Positions 34,057 to 45,613 of a stretch of DNA of 64,000 nucleotides are shown here, one piece after another. Where the stretch lies: assembly GCA_024305745.1 (NCBI GenBank), contig JAHRBS010000004.1, positions 1,736,001 to 1,800,000 of the forward strand, in the 5' to 3' direction. The notes under the pieces were generated by a model. The model saw nothing but the letters and a program-made list of their open reading frames with translations, made no database searches and was not told where the DNA came from. Numbering within the stretch: the stretch's first letter is position 1; every line of letters starts with the position of its first letter. Made by a program: the position numbers and the translations under genes. The stretch is from Polyporus tsugae (taxonomy: Eukaryota > Basidiomycota > Agaricomycetes > Polyporales > Polyporaceae).

Positions 34057-37000
34057 ATGGACTCCGACGAATACTTCGAGGATGACTTTGACTCCTCATT
34101 CTTAAACGAGGTCGACGCCATCGAGGCCGCTCATGTGGCTGCTTCCGCTGCGCCCGCAACACATTCTCCTGAACCTCGGCCCTCTGGGGCCAAGCCTCCC
34201 TTCAAACCTGCTGCCGCGTCAAAGCCTCAGTGTAGGCCCACAGTTTCTGTTAAAATTTTCTCTCCATCTCGGTCAGCATCGCCACGCAGGGCAGCTATCC
34301 CTGAAGGCGACGACTCTAGCGACTACTACTTCGATGATCCTCTCACTCTAAACGAAGCCGGTTGCGCTGAAATAGACGCAGTGGTAGAGCGCAGAAACGC
34401 GCCCAATGCGGGAGGTGTTTCTGCTCGATCCATTCCGGAGCCCTCTGGACCAAGCAGTCTCCTTGGCCGACACTCCAACCTGATGCAACGGACCTTGTTT
34501 GGCGAAGTTGTATTCGAGGTAGAGCCCCCGAAGACTGGATCGAACACGCGGCCTTTCCAGCGGACACGATCTTCCCTGCGCCAAATGCCACTTCCGGGTC
34601 AGGCAAAGAGGACGAAACAATGGGACCGGACTGCCTATGCGAAGACGGGCTGGCGGAAACCGAAGCCAAACCAGGAGAAGGGGAAGGGGAAGGGTCGCGC
34701 CTCGGACAATGAGGACGACGAAGAACCGATCGAGTTTGAACAGTTTCCAGCAGCAGAGGTTCCTGTGAGGTGAGTGTGCATCAGTCCTCTAACGACGGCC
34801 TCCACTCATACTTGCCATGCGCGCCGATTCAGTCCGGTATGTCAGAGCGCAACATTCCCCAATACAGTCGTTGAACATCTGGCATAGATACCACCAATGA
34901 AGCTCTGTCCAGACCGGTTGGCGGCGAAGACCTGGATATACCCTCTGAACAAGCCGAAACGCGACTACCAGTATAATATCGTCAAGAAATGTCTCCTCGA
35001 GAATACACTGGTCGCACTCCCCACCGGGCTAGGGAAGACTTTCATTGCCGGGGTGGTTATGCTTAACTGTATGTGTCCTCATACGAAGAATATTCATGAT
35101 ATCTGTTCGCTTACCCACCCTAGTTTACAATTGGTTTCCCCAAGGAAGGGTAGTGTTTGTCGCCCCTACGAAGCCGCTTGTGGCCCAGCAAATCGACGCT
35201 TGCCATAAGACTTGCGGAATACCAGGCTCTGCGGCCGCCGAGTTAACCGGGAATGTAGCAAAGGACAAACGTATCAACGCGGTATGGTGATTTCTGTTTT
35301 GTCTGCAGTGCATACATTCAACTCGCATGTTAGTGGAGAACGAAGCGCGTATTTTACGCAACGCCTCAGACATTACTGAATGACCTCGTCCAAGGTCACG
35401 TTGATCCGCTCGACATAGTGTTAATTGTCATCGGTAAGCATTACAAAAATTCAGTACCTCGCGAAGCTGACGCACTCATGGCAGACGAGGCGCATAGAGG
35501 CACAGGCGACTACGCTTACGCGCAAGTTGTCCGATACATGATGCAGCACAACCCCCATCACCGTATCCTCGCCCTGACTGCCACCCCAGGCGGCAAACCC
35601 GAGGTCGTTCAGGACATTGTCGATGCACTACACATCAGCCATATTGAAATTCGCAGCGAGACCGACCCCGATCTCAAGAAGTACCTTCACACTAAGCACG
35701 AGCAAGAACACTTCGTCGAGATGACGGAAGACATCATCGTGCTCCGAGATGCGTTGTCGGCTGTTATGGTGGTATGTTCGTCGCCACAATGTCAAGTATT
35801 CCCCTTCCGACGTGGTTCACTCTGCAGCCCATCATCAAGAAGGTCCAGGGTGCTGGCTTCCTAAAGACCGGAAATACCCTGCCCACTTTGCTTCATCCAT
35901 ATCGATGCCAGGCGACGCTGGGAGAGATGTCCAAAGTCCGTGCTCCTCAGTATGCCGTCGGCGCTGCTGCTCAACTTGGACCGTTGGCAAGAGCGATGGG
36001 TTACCTGGTACCACGCTCCCCCATCATCTCCTTTCGATCGTTGCTAACACGGTTCTAGATGGAAATGAGTATCAGCATGTGTTATGGATTTCTCAAAGAG
36101 ATTGTCGACAGCCAGGACAATAGCAGCGCGAAGAATAATCTCCGCAAGTCAGATGCTTTCAAGAGCCTTATGGCCAAGTTCGAGGAACAGGCAGCGCGTG
36201 GAATCTCGATGCACCCAAAGATGGACGTTCTCCGGACCCTCTTGATTGACCACTTCGGTCAGCGGTTGCCCGACGAAGCAGATGGAAGTGGCGCGCAACC
36301 CAGCGAATCACGCGCCATGGTGTTCGTCTCTTTTCGCCAATGTGTGGAGGAGGTCGTCGAGCTCCTGAATAAGGAATCTCCGATCATCCGAGCGAAACCC
36401 TTCATCGGACAAGGCACGGACAAGCAGGGCAAGAAGGGGTATGCACAGAAAGAGCAACTTGAGGTTTGCACGATCTACTGTTGTATTAGGCTCCAGTTGT
36501 TGACTTGCGGCGCTATCCTAGGTCATCGAACAATTCAAGGCCGGGAAGTACAATGTCCTTGTCTCCACTTCGATTGGCGAAGAAGGTCTTGACATTGGCG
36601 AGGTCGACCTCATCGTTTGCTACGATGCCCAGAAAACACCCATTCGCATGGTAAGCCTGGTCTACGTAATAATTCACGTACAAGAATTCAACTCTCTTTG
36701 CATAGTTGCAACGTATCGGACGAACAGGTCGCAAAGCGTCCGGTACCGTCCACGTTCTACTTGCGAAGGGTCGAGAAGAGCATAATTGGCAGAAGGCACA
36801 GTCCAGCTACGCCGAGGTGCAGCACTTCATCGTTCGTGCCTCAGATCTCGAGGTTTACGGCGACGTCGACCGCCTTCTCCCCCCGGATATCGAGCCTGAA
36901 TCTGTCGAGATGGAGATGGAAATCGAGCCCTATGTCCGCGAGGAACGCGCTTCACGGAAGGGCTCCAACGCCACAGGCGATTCACCAAGGGGCAAGAAGC

Positions 37001-38760
37001 ATAAGCGTAATAACGACCCGACGCGCAACATGCCGATGGTCGCAGCGAAAGGTTTCGTCAGCGTGAGCGAGTTGTTGGTGAAGAACGGTGCTACGCGCAA
37101 GAAGACGGCAGCGAAGCTAGCATCCATGGATTGGGAGCACGCAGACGAGGATGACTCGGACGACGCAGACATCGAGGCTGGTCTCTTCGCGCCCCGGAGA
37201 GTCAAATCGACGTCAGCAGCGGAGTCCCCGAAGGGGAAAGGGAAGGCGCGTATTGGGAAGAAGCCTCTTAGCCGGAGCGCGACAGTCGCTGGTCCCAGCA
37301 AGAAAACTTCTGTGCCGAAGAAGAGCGAGAAGCAGGCAACGCTGGCGCAGCTGGACCTTAGACTGAGCGACGACACGGAGGACGAGGCGATCGAGCGAGG
37401 ACCACTTTCTCCCGCGAAGCCACGTTCTGGCGAACACAAGTCAGTTTCTGGGACATCCGTCATGCCACCAGCCTTCCGCTTCGCGAAGTCAGCTCTCGAA
37501 CGGTCGAGCTCTCCCGACATACCTTTAAATCACTCCACCATCGACATCAGCAGTACCCCTGATTCTCCACCTACCCGCTCTGCCGCCGCTATGCTTGGTT
37601 CTTCTTCTCCAGACCGACCGCTGAAAATGGTTCGCCGTAGGGTCGTGGACTCTTTCCCCGAACGCCGTCTGAAATCAACTGTCCTGAGGACCAATGGAGA
37701 TGACGAGGGTAGTAATCGATCACAAAACCGGGAGCGAACCAAGTCACCAGAACGTCCAGCCTCACCGCCCTATGGCAGCGTATCCTCTGAGTATTTCACT
37801 CCTGGAGACAATAGCATGGCGTGGTTAATCGAAGACGATGAAGACCCCGACCTTCTCCTCCCTACTGTACCTGGCCCATCGCCACTGAAGTCTCCCATTC
37901 ACGCCTCCTCAGATGAGCCTTTGTTTCTCGACTCGTCTCCCGTTCGGGAGATGTCGCCACTCCGTTTGCCCTCCGATGATGAGCTCGAATTTCTTGATGA
38001 CCCGTCTACAAGCTCATCCCCTCGTCGCCCAACTAGTTGTCATATCCGATCACCGAAGAAGTCAGGACTCTCCCACAAGACGGACATGGGCCCGCCGGCG
38101 CTCCCCTCCAAAGTCATCCACGCGTCCCCATCCTTTTCTAACGACATGGGACCTGAACCTTCATTTGCCATTCGCCCGTTAGGCAAGCAAGCCCGGAAGC
38201 GACTCGCAACGGATATCCTCGACCCCGAGTCTTCTCCGTTGGCTCCTCCCGCTTCTCAACGACGCCTTAAACGCGACCGTCCCAAGTCTCCTTGTCCACC
38301 GCCCGTCCAACCGCCCAAGAAGAAGAAACTCAAGTTCATGGACACAGCAGAAGCCCAGTACCACAACCCCTGGATCGACGTCGAGGCGACTCATTCTGGG
38401 GACGAAATGGACGTCAGCTCTTCCGAACCGGACATCGACTACATCGTCCCCGATAGCGACGATCATTTGTTCCTCGAGGAGCCGGCTGAGACTCAGATGT
38501 CTCCTTCCTACGACCAGGCTGCTGTCTACCGTCGGAGCCTCATGACTCAGGCTCCAGGGGGTAGTGGTGGGCCCGTTTTTGCTAACAAGCCTGTCAGGCT
38601 TGGCCAGGCGTCATTTGGATCGAACTATGCTGGACCGGCGAGGTATCGACGCAGGGCGACAAGCTCTCCGCCTAGGGAGGACGAGTATGAGTTCGGAAGC
38701 TTCATCGTTGATGACGACGCAGACATCTCGTTTACGAATGCTCCTTCGAGCGATAGTTGA
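34057..38760 (+). CDS. MPH1: Mph1/FANCM-type DNA helicase
   Basis: Start [19 protein letters not shown] at 34057. After an acidic, disordered N-terminal third comes the SF2 helicase core: [20 protein letters not shown] with Walker [12 protein letters not shown] (about 35025), [17 protein letters not shown] (motif Ia), [14 protein letters not shown] (DEAH box, 35480), ALTATPGG (motif III), then a helical insert (about 35780-36250) typical of Mph1/FANCM/Hef. Motifs IV-VI follow: [34 protein letters not shown] and [12 protein letters not shown] (36710). The last exon is very long (36706-38760), a Ser/Asp/Pro-rich tail of about 620 residues with basic patches. Mph1 unwinds D-loops and remodels stalled forks, suppressing crossovers. 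Introns are short except around the insert. There is no C-terminal nuclease domain, as in yeast Mph1. Confidence 0.95.
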
Positions 38761-39445
38761 CGTACATGGAAAGGGAGTACTGTATATTATGCATATGTAG
38801 ATTTAATTACAGCATTGCTCGAAGGTCAGATAAGGTTCAGTTTTTGTGCGAAGCATCTGCCAGGCGTTCAGACGAGTTGACGTTGAGTGCTTGAACACTC
38901 GTCAACGCGCGTCGACATCCCGCTTGTGGTAGTAACATAAGAAGTTGGTACAAGTCTGTCTGTCTCAAGCATATATATCTTAATGTAACTCATTGCCAAG
39001 CTCACCTCGCCTCCTCAGTGGGACAGGGGTAGATTCCCATTACCCCATGCGAGGCAAAGAACGCTACTGACCAGAACTCCATTATTAGGTTTAAATTTAT
39101 GGAAGCGACGGAGTGATCATCTCCGTGCAACCCGCCGACCGCAGTGGCAGCCTCCTGTCGAGCGCCTCCTGCGAGTCAAGGAAACGATCGACGTTCTCCC
39201 CTGTAAATCAACGTCCGCAGCCATGAGCCCTGTACTTGTCTTCGCTCATTTTTCACTTTTTGTGACTTAGGGCCAGTGACATCAAGTAACACCCACGATA
39301 CTTAATGATGCAGGCTCCACAATCCCTCTCAGGGTGGGTTTCATTGGCCACTAGCTAGTAGCCCCCTTCCCACCGTGACGGAACTTCAGTCGCCAACAAC
39401 TCTTGCACTTCTTTGACACTTATGCACTTGCCCGCTATCTCTGTC
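38761..39445. other. Intergenic region at outer edge of left inverted arm
   Basis: About 685 bases with no credible gene. Similarity to the right arm begins near 39370-39390 (the GCCAACAAC segment) and is not seen further upstream. The rest looks unique. Confidence 0.45.
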
Positions 39446-40750
39446 ATGTTGACACCGCAGTGTCCTAGGAGCCAATCGCCATCGCCTCGTCAAGATGGCT
39501 TGACTGCACTCATGGGGGTGATAGCCAACATGAGTGTGGCGGAAATCGATGACGTCCTAGAAAAACGCAGGAGCTCCTCCGAGACCGCCACCACGAGTGA
39601 CGTCGACCTCGCGTTCTCGTTTTTCGCGGCCGAAGCTGAGGGGCTTCTCAATCTTGCCAAGGATCATCACGTCGACGGCGTCGTGAATGAGGGACTTGTG
39701 GATGAGTTGTTGGAGATGGAAGAGATGGCTCATTATGACCACCTCATGGCCATTGCCCTCTCAGAGGGTAGGGACCCTCCCCCAAGGCCTCCTCAAATGT
39801 ATCGCAGAAACAGGTACAGATGATGATTCGCCCCCTCTTCTTGCTCGCATTGTGACTGACAAGGTTTACCGCAGAGCTTCGTCTTCGGGCCAACGCCACA
39901 CGGTACCCATGCCTGAGGCGGACATACCAAGGGGACGCCTGAGGTATGCTTCTTTTCACAAGCGAAGCATTTGCGGTCTGATTCGCTCCATGTTTTGTAC
40001 AGCCCATGGCGCGACGTTGGCCCTTCCTTGGGCCCGTTCACAAGACTCCTCACCGCCGTATGTTCGCTCTGCAGTCGAGCGTCAGGCCCCGATCAGTCTT
40101 TTGTGGAAGATACAGCATTGCACCCCTCATCTCCTACCAACAATTGTCTCAGCGACCCCACTCCAGAGCCCAAGCCTCTCCCTTCTTGCGTGGTCTGCGG
40201 AGACGAGATCGAAGGCGCCGCCATAGACGCACCCTGCGGGCACCACCTCGACGTCGCCTGCCTCCGTCGCATGTTCAAGAACTCGACCCGCGACGAGTCC
40301 CTCTTCCCACCGAAGTGCTGCCAAGAGCAGATCGAGCTCGAACAGGTCAACCAGCACCTCGACAGGGCCCTGAGAGAGCTCTACGAGCGGAAGAGCCGAG
40401 AGTTCACCACGAAGGACCGCGTCTACTGCCACATCTCCAGGTGCTCTGCCTTCCTCGGCAGTGCCTCGAAGGGACCCACGTCACTGGCGTGCACGTCGCG
40501 TTTCTGCCGCGCCCTGACTTGCGGAAGCTGCAAGCACGCTGCACACCACGGCAAGGCATGTGCAGACCGGCTGGATGACATTGTGCTGGAGCTCGGCCAG
40601 AAGCAGGGCTGGCGGCGGTGCCCCTCGTGCCATCATCTTGTCGAGCGCAACGGCGGATGCTTACGCATGACGTGCCGGTGCTCGAGAGAGTTTTGCTACG
40701 GGTGTGCGAAGCCGTGGAAGGCCTGCGGTAGCTACAGCTGCCCACGCTGA
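39446..40750 (+). CDS. RBR E3 ubiquitin ligase, left inverted copy
   Basis: Exons 39446-39813, 39875-39943 and 40003-40750 join in phase to give 394 residues. I chose ATG 39446 because the right copy has its first ATG at the same aligned place; an upstream ATG at 39422 exists only here. The N-terminus is helical and Glu-rich (MSVAEIDDVLEKRRSSSE; AIALSEG). RING1 is CVVCGDEIEGAAIDAPCGHH (about 40191). The IBR is YCHISRCSAFLGSA to CRALTCGSCKHAAHHGKAC (40428-40560). RING2 is RRCPSCHHLVERNGGC then CRCSREFCYGCAKPW (40615-40720). The Cys in NGGC aligns with the RBR catalytic Cys. The protein stops shortly after RING2 (ACGSYSCPR), without the C-terminal Cys-rich module of the copy at 61364. Substrates are unknown. 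Its N-terminal helices and RBR layout match a large agaricomycete family. Confidence 0.9.
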
Positions 40751-41185
40751 GTTGTATACGTTCCAGGCAGGTGACAAACATACGGCGCATTGCAGTATCA
40801 GTATCCTTTGCGGTCCACTTCGTGATATCCCTGATCGACTGCCACTATTATGCATCAGTTTCGACTTTGTGGCTTTATCCTCTCTCCAATCGTTTGTCCA
40901 GGTCACGATAATGTTGAATTGAGTGCTACGTCCTATCCTATTTATGCCATCCGTAGCTAATATATGAATGCTCCATTCGTGGTACTCAGTGACGGTTCTG
41001 GATACAAAGTTTGGACATGGAATTCCGGTGACAGACTACCAGCTGGCGAGGTTCCCCACCGGTTCCAGGAGCTCGAGAGAACGAGGAAACGTCTCTCACG
41101 TGCGTGGCAATGGACGACTGTAACTTCACGGGGTGCATACATACTTGCTTATCCTACGGCATGCAAAGGCCAGCAAAACGTTCAT
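40751..41185. other. Spacer of left inverted arm
   Basis: 435 bases between RBR stop and tRNA. It contains a short frame beginning MNAPFVVLSDGSG (40964) whose counterpart in the right arm starts MNTPFVVVLDTKL. The two diverge by indels and frameshifts after about ten codons, so I treat it as non-coding, duplicated sequence. Confidence 0.5.
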
Positions 41186-41291
41186 TGACGAGAGTGGGAT
41201 TCGAACCCACGCCCTTTCGGACCAGATTGCGTACGACTATCATGAGATAAGCTCCTTAGTCTGGCGCCTTAGACCGCTCGGCCATCTCGCC
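41186..41291 (-). tRNA. tRNA-Leu (anticodon AAG) with 26-base intron, left copy
   Basis: 106 bases on the minus strand. The 5' acceptor GGCGAGA pairs with 3' TCTCGTC plus discriminator A. The D-arm has GGCCGAGCGGTCTAAGGC, the A-box. The anticodon stem CCAGA pairs with TCTGG; the loop is CTAAGG plus A, giving AAG. A 26-base intron follows position 37. The variable arm TCCGAAAGGGC is long, as in class II tRNAs, and GGTTCGAATCC is a perfect B-box. The mirror copy is at 45614-45719 with the same length. Confidence 0.95.
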
Positions 41292-41466
41292 TTGAATCAA
41301 GTGCGGTTCTAACGTCCTTGATGATCTGTCACCCCAAGCAGAACGTGACGACGCGACGCGCAAATGCGCACGCTGGGTACTCGACTCTGGACATTGCTAC
41401 TACTTGAAGTACTTCTTAACCACCTACTCCCTAGTCTCCCGTTCAGACCGGTCTCGCATCTTTGCG

Positions 41467-42246
41467 ATGAGTAACCCCAACCAATACGGCGACCTCGCAA
41501 CCCAACTCGTCACTGAGTCTCGCCGGTCCACAGCCACGAACACCCTTCTCAAATACAACGATGTCCTTGTTCGCTCCATCATCCGCGAGCAGCGCGACCT
41601 CGAAGCCGCTATCGAGTCCACCCTCACCCGCTCCGCCGTCCCGGACGCAGCCGACCCCGATGCAGATCCGGACGCGACGTTGGGAGACGGGCCCCACAAC
41701 GAGAAGGGCGAGAACGTGTCCATGCCCACCGTCCTGCTGTACCAGACGGCGATCCTTCGGAACAAGCGCTGCCTGCTCGCGTACCACCACCACCGGATCG
41801 AGTTCCTGAAGGATCTGTATTGGTCCGTCGGCGGTGCGCTCCCCCTCCTCCTCTCCCTACCCCCAGCACAGGCGGGCGTGGACGCGAATGCGGGTGCGCA
41901 CGGCGGGGTCGCGTCTTCCGCGCCGCAGGATATTCGCTCGAAGCTGTCGCCGCACGAGGTCGACTTCCTGCGTTCGTACGCTGCGTCGCTTCTTACGCTC
42001 CGCACGGAGGCGTTCTCCTCGACCTCGGGCGCAGGGGCTGGCCATGGATTGACGGAGGACGTGGATCTACTCGCGCCGATCTCCCATCCGCCGAAAGATT
42101 TGCAGGTGCATGTTCGCGTCGCGAGAGACTGTGGGATCGTGCATACAGAGCTGGGGGCGATCGACTTCAAGCGGGGGCACCGTTTTTTGGTACGCCGGTC
42201 AGATATAGAGCACCTCATTGTCCAGGGATATTTGGAGGAATCGTAG
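41467..42246 (+). CDS. PSF1: GINS complex subunit PSF1
   Basis: PSF1 is one of four GINS subunits in the CMG replicative helicase. A single exon of 259 residues starts MSNPNQYGDLATQLVTESRR. The helical A-domain contains NTLLKYNDVLVRSIIREQRD and TAILRNKRCLLAYHHHRIEF with WSVG, matching the family's NKRCLLAYHxxR signature. A low-complexity insert (Asp/Ala/Pro, about 41640-41700 and 41870-41930) is longer than in yeast. LSPHEVDFLRSYAASLLTL is the next conserved helix. The C-terminal B-domain is DLQVHVRVARDCGIVHTELG followed by FLVRRSDIEHLIVQGYLEES. The start codon lies 176 bases from the divergent tRNA-Leu, so their promoters nearly touch. Intronless genes are uncommon in this window. Confidence 0.95.
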   Translation: MSNPNQYGDLATQLVTESRRSTATNTLLKYNDVLVRSIIREQRDLEAAIESTLTRSAVPDAADPDADPDATLGDGPHNEKGENVSMPTVLLYQTAILRNKRCLLAYHHHRIEFLKDLYWSVGGALPLLLSLPPAQAGVDANAGAHGGVASSAPQDIRSKLSPHEVDFLRSYAASLLTLRTEAFSSTSGAGAGHGLTEDVDLLAPISHPPKDLQVHVRVARDCGIVHTELGAIDFKRGHRFLVRRSDIEHLIVQGYLEES

Positions 42247-42699
42247 CATTCGTGGGGTGGAGGGGTTCGGATGCACTGGTGAGCTGTCTTCATTGATGCC
42301 ACCCTTGCATTATATGTGAACGTCGCCACACATTGATTTATATACGGTTTTGTTGCACTTCGGCGTCATCCTTTTGCTTTGCCACGTATATCATCACTTT
42401 ATCAAATTCATCTGACCAGGGGCCCTCTGGACCCGACTATCTAGAACATTGGATATGACACGCACAACCAACAGATAGTCCGACTGAACTATCTACATAG
42501 TGAAGGACAATTGTGCGTGGGGAGGGACAAATGCAAAGGTTCGTCCGGGTATGCAGGGTTAACGACAACGAGAACAAATGTGTAGGGTAAACGGCTAGCT
42601 GTCACGCGCAAGAGAGGCGCAGGGATTATGGGATGGCGGGGTAGACGAACCATGCACCGGACTGCATGAAAAGCGCCTCAAATGACTAGGGAAAGTCAC
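42247..42699. other. Convergent 3' intergenic region
   Basis: 453 bases between the stops of PSF1 (plus) and the LysM gene (minus). AT-richer in the first half; no gene, RNA or repeat seen. Confidence 0.45.
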
Positions 42700-43487
42700 T
42701 TAGAGCTCGTCGCACCAGGGAAGCTCCGTCTCCGTCGTGGCAGGGGCCTGGCTGCTCGACGTGGGGACCGAGAGGCTGCTCGAGGCGGGGATCGAGAAGC
42801 TGCTCGAGGCGGGGCTGCTCGAGGTGGGGATCGAGAGGCCAGACGGAAGAACTGGTGCAAGACCAGTGTTCGCGACGCAAATGACCTATCAAGCCAAGGG
42901 AGGTGAAGAGATAAAGTCAGATACGATCATTTGTTACGTAGGTAGGTGAGCGATTAAGTGTTGACTTACCTCCCCAATGTACAGGTTGTCGCAGGCAGGG
43001 TTGAGTTGGGGGTTGTTGTGGTAGAGAACGGTGGAGTTGATGCCGTAGGTGTTGTAGATGAGGTCGCACGTGTCGTTGAACTCGACAACATGAGTGTTCG
43101 TGCAGTCCTCGCCCTGAGTGCCCAGGCAGAGGTTCTGTCCGACCTCGAGGTTGTCGCAGAGGTTGTCAATGTTCGGGTTCGCGGCAGCGAGCTGGTAGCT
43201 ATACGATGGTCAAGAGGATATTATAAACATTAATCAAGGGTGCGAACGAAATGGGAACGCACGTGGAGGCATTGTTGGCAGCGGAGATGGTATCACACCA
43301 GTCACCTTCCTTGACGGTGTACGTACGAGTGCACGAGGCCGCGAAGGCAGCTGAGGACGAAGTGTCGTGTTCAGTGACTATGTCGTGGCCTTGGAGGACG
43401 CCCGAAGCTCGGGAGAAAACGCAAATGATACATACTGGCGACGAAGGGAGCAGCAACAAGTGCAGCGACGACAGAGCGGGAGAACAT
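42700..43487 (-). CDS. Secreted protein with two LysM domains and Ser-rich tail
   Basis: ATG 43487 starts MFSRSVVAALVAAPFVA, a signal peptide; an intron (GTATGT..CTCAG) follows at once and the next exon adds TAFAASCTRTYTVKEGDW. LysM 1 is YTVKEGDWCDTISAANNAST then YQLAAANPNIDNLCDNLEVG; LysM 2 is HVVEFNDTCDLIYNTYGINS then LYHNNPQLNPACDNLYIGE. Each has the paired Cys typical of secreted fungal LysM proteins. The last exon (to stop 42700-42702) gives VICVANTG and a tail of repeated Ser runs (PASSSFSIPASSSLSVPT) from an in-frame DNA repeat. LysM proteins bind chitin oligomers; fungal ones can shield cell walls or dampen recognition by hosts, but this one may only serve self-protection. Four exons, about 195 residues. 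Confidence 0.92.
42753..42840 (+). repeat. In-frame GC-rich minisatellite in the LysM C-terminus
   Basis: Imperfect units of CTGCTCGAGGCGGGGATCGA type, about 33 bases with a shorter variant, repeat roughly three times. On the coding (minus) strand they encode Ser-rich PxSSS blocks, so copy number changes tail length without a frameshift. Confidence 0.7.
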
Positions 43488-44202
43488 GTCTTCAGAGGAA
43501 ACGGGGGATGAAGTAACGAATGTGGTTGCTCGGAATGCAGTAAGGACGGACTGGGCCCGGTGAAGTCGTCGAGGACGTCGTAAAGACTGCTGTGTGTGGA
43601 TGGTGAGAGGAAAGATGAGCAAGGAGCGTCCGCCTTTGAGACGGGCGCTTCCGACGTGCTTGGCAGGAGGGCAACGATCAGACACTGGACTGAGACCATC
43701 CCCATCCTCGGCATGGATGACCGGTCGTTGCTGCCCTCCGACATCGCCTTGGCAACGCTAGATGCGCACGCACAGGCTGAGGTAAGGAGGGCATAGAAGC
43801 GTGAACCGTCCGTCGGCATCCGCTAGAATTGCGACCCCGGCCCTGCCCCGGCCCACGTCTACAAAAAATTTAGTCCAAGTAGTCGCTCGGCCTGAGTACA
43901 GAGTCCGAAGCAGACCAGTGTTCCGTGCGATACTGCAGTAGGGTAGACACTGTACAGCTAAGATTCTGCCATAAGTATAGACGTGGTTTCAGTGTTCACG
44001 GCATACTCCAAGACTACATAACATGTACGGAAGCACCGGGCGGCGATAAGCCAGCGGCTGCAGTCTTGGAATGCTTGTAATGATTTGCTTGTTTTTTTAG
44101 ACGCCAAACTACTAGAAGCGCACATAATTAATCAGTGACCAAGCTGAAGTTCCGATCTGGCAAGTTCACGTCATAGCGCCTCGACCAACCTTGCCAATTG
44201 CC
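43488..44202. promoter_or_regulatory. Divergent intergenic region of LysM and IND1 genes
   Basis: About 715 bases between the LysM start (minus) and the Ind1 start (plus). Several overlapping frames of 60-200 codons read through 43500-43820 on both strands, without domains or splice signals. A T run lies near 44092-44098. Confidence 0.4.
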
Positions 44203-45502
44203 ATGCTCTTTGAAGTTTTGGATAAGAGGCTTGTAGCACATCGATGGACTGTTCGACGATGCTTCTCGTCATCTCCATCGGTGAGACATGAAAATCCTCT
44301 GGTGAGCGTCGTCAGTCTTCTCTGCATATTGCGTTCTAACCCGTGTAGGGACTCCCAAGACGACCCGGGCCGCCGCCGCAGATGCCGCGCAGGGGCGGCC
44401 CAATACAGAAACGGTCATTGCCCCATGTCAAGAAAGTGCTCGCCGTGGCCAGTGGCAAGGGAGGCGTTGGGAAGAGCACCGTTGCCGGTTAATTCTGTCA
44501 TGTGTTCTTCCACGCTTAACAGTGCCCTCATGATATGCTCTGACGTACAGTAAACCTTGCGTTCTCGCTTGCACTGAATTCAAAAGAAGCACCACGACCG
44601 AGGCCGCGCGTCGGCGTGCTCGACTTGGACATTTTCGGGCCATCCATACCAAAACTCATGGCCCTCGAAAAGGCGAAAGAGCCCGAACTCACTGAAGGTC
44701 GGCGTTGCATCACCCCGTTGGATCGGCTGAAAACTTACAATCCTCGCAGCTGGGGCTATCGTTCCCATCGTCAACCATGGTATCCCTTGCATGTCCATGG
44801 GATTCCTGTTACCCAAGGCGCCAGGGACGGATTCATCTGCAGATACCGCCGTTGTATGGCGGGGGCTCATGGTGCAGAAGGCCGTCCAGCAGCTGCTATT
44901 TGACGTAGACTGGCGTGACCCAGGAAGTGGGGCCGAGCTCGACGCCCTCGTCATCGACATGCCTCCAGGCACTGGCGACGTCCCATTGACGCTCGGCCAA
45001 CTGGTCAATGTTGACGGTGAGCACCCGGCTGAGGTCCCAGTCAGGCATTCGCAATCTAACCGCGAGACCCACACTATAGGTGCTGTGATTGTATCGACAC
45101 CCCAGGATGTCGCTCTGACAGATGTCCGGAAGGGTGTGTCGATGTTCCAGAAGATATCTGTGCCGGTACGTGGCTGCGAAGACCGTGTGGAATGAACTCA
45201 ACGTGTTTCAGATTGTTGGTCTATTATTGAACGAATCACACTTCATCTGTGCATCATGTTCGACACCCCATGAGCTCTTTGGTTCCCCTGCGTCATTCCG
45301 GGCTACGGCTCAACGTTATGGGGTGGGCGTGCTCGGTGAGCTCCCTCTCGTCCCAGGCGTGAGTCATGGCGGAGATCACGGAGTTCCATACGCACTCTAC
45401 AGCCCGGATAATGACAAGGGGGTTACCGACCCTGGAGGAAAGGAGTGGAAGGACACGATGGCGGGTGTCGCATCGAAAGTTTGGCAATTCCTTTCAAAAT
45501 GA
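44203..45502 (+). CDS. IND1: Ind1/NUBPL-type mitochondrial Fe-S P-loop NTPase
   Basis: Ind1 (human NUBPL) delivers Fe-S clusters for respiratory complex I assembly in mitochondria. Start MLFEVLDKRLVAHRWTVRRC at 44203 is followed by an Arg/Ser presequence (RRCFSSSPSVRHENPL). Exon 2 has GLPRRPGPPPQMPRRGGPIQ and the deviant Walker A VASGKGGVGKSTVA (about 44448). Then come GVLDLDIFGPSIPKLM, MSMGFLLPKA, and the Walker B/switch region LVIDMPPGTGDVPLTL (about 44950). VIVSTPQDVALTDVRKGVSM leads across an intron to VGLLLNESHFICASC, whose CxxC binds the bridging cluster. The end is MAGVASKVWQFLSK, stop 45500-45502. About six exons; one intron starts GTCGGC, a weak donor, at about 44699. The protein has the IND1 layout rather than cytosolic CFD1/NBP35. 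Confidence 0.93.
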
Positions 45503-45613
45503 GCAGTCTACTTTTGTTAGACATCGAAATCAGCAGCTACTGTCATTCGACACAATCCATTTGTGCGAATATGCGAAGGCATGTCAGTATGGCATCCTGA
45601 AGGAAGAGTATAA

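Larger units (their letters stand above)
39370..41291 (+). repeat. Left arm of an inverted duplication (RBR gene + tRNA-Leu)
   Basis: The order RBR gene (plus), a short spacer, then tRNA-Leu (minus) is mirrored at 45614-47550. Exons, introns, the 435-base spacer and the tRNA all have counterparts. Outer homology fades near 39370; inner homology ends at the tRNA 5' end (41291). Arms are about 1.9 kb, spacer about 4.3 kb. Confidence 0.85.

Noticed and set aside
40964..41188. Possible small gene MNAPFVVLSDG in the left arm, with MNTPFVVVLD counterpart in the right arm
   Set aside because: The two copies lose frame agreement after about ten codons through indels, so the similarity reflects duplicated non-coding DNA.
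41424..42329. 301-codon minus-strand frame opposite PSF1
   Set aside because: Complete antisense overlap with the well-supported PSF1 gene; high GC and codon bias keep the opposite frame open.
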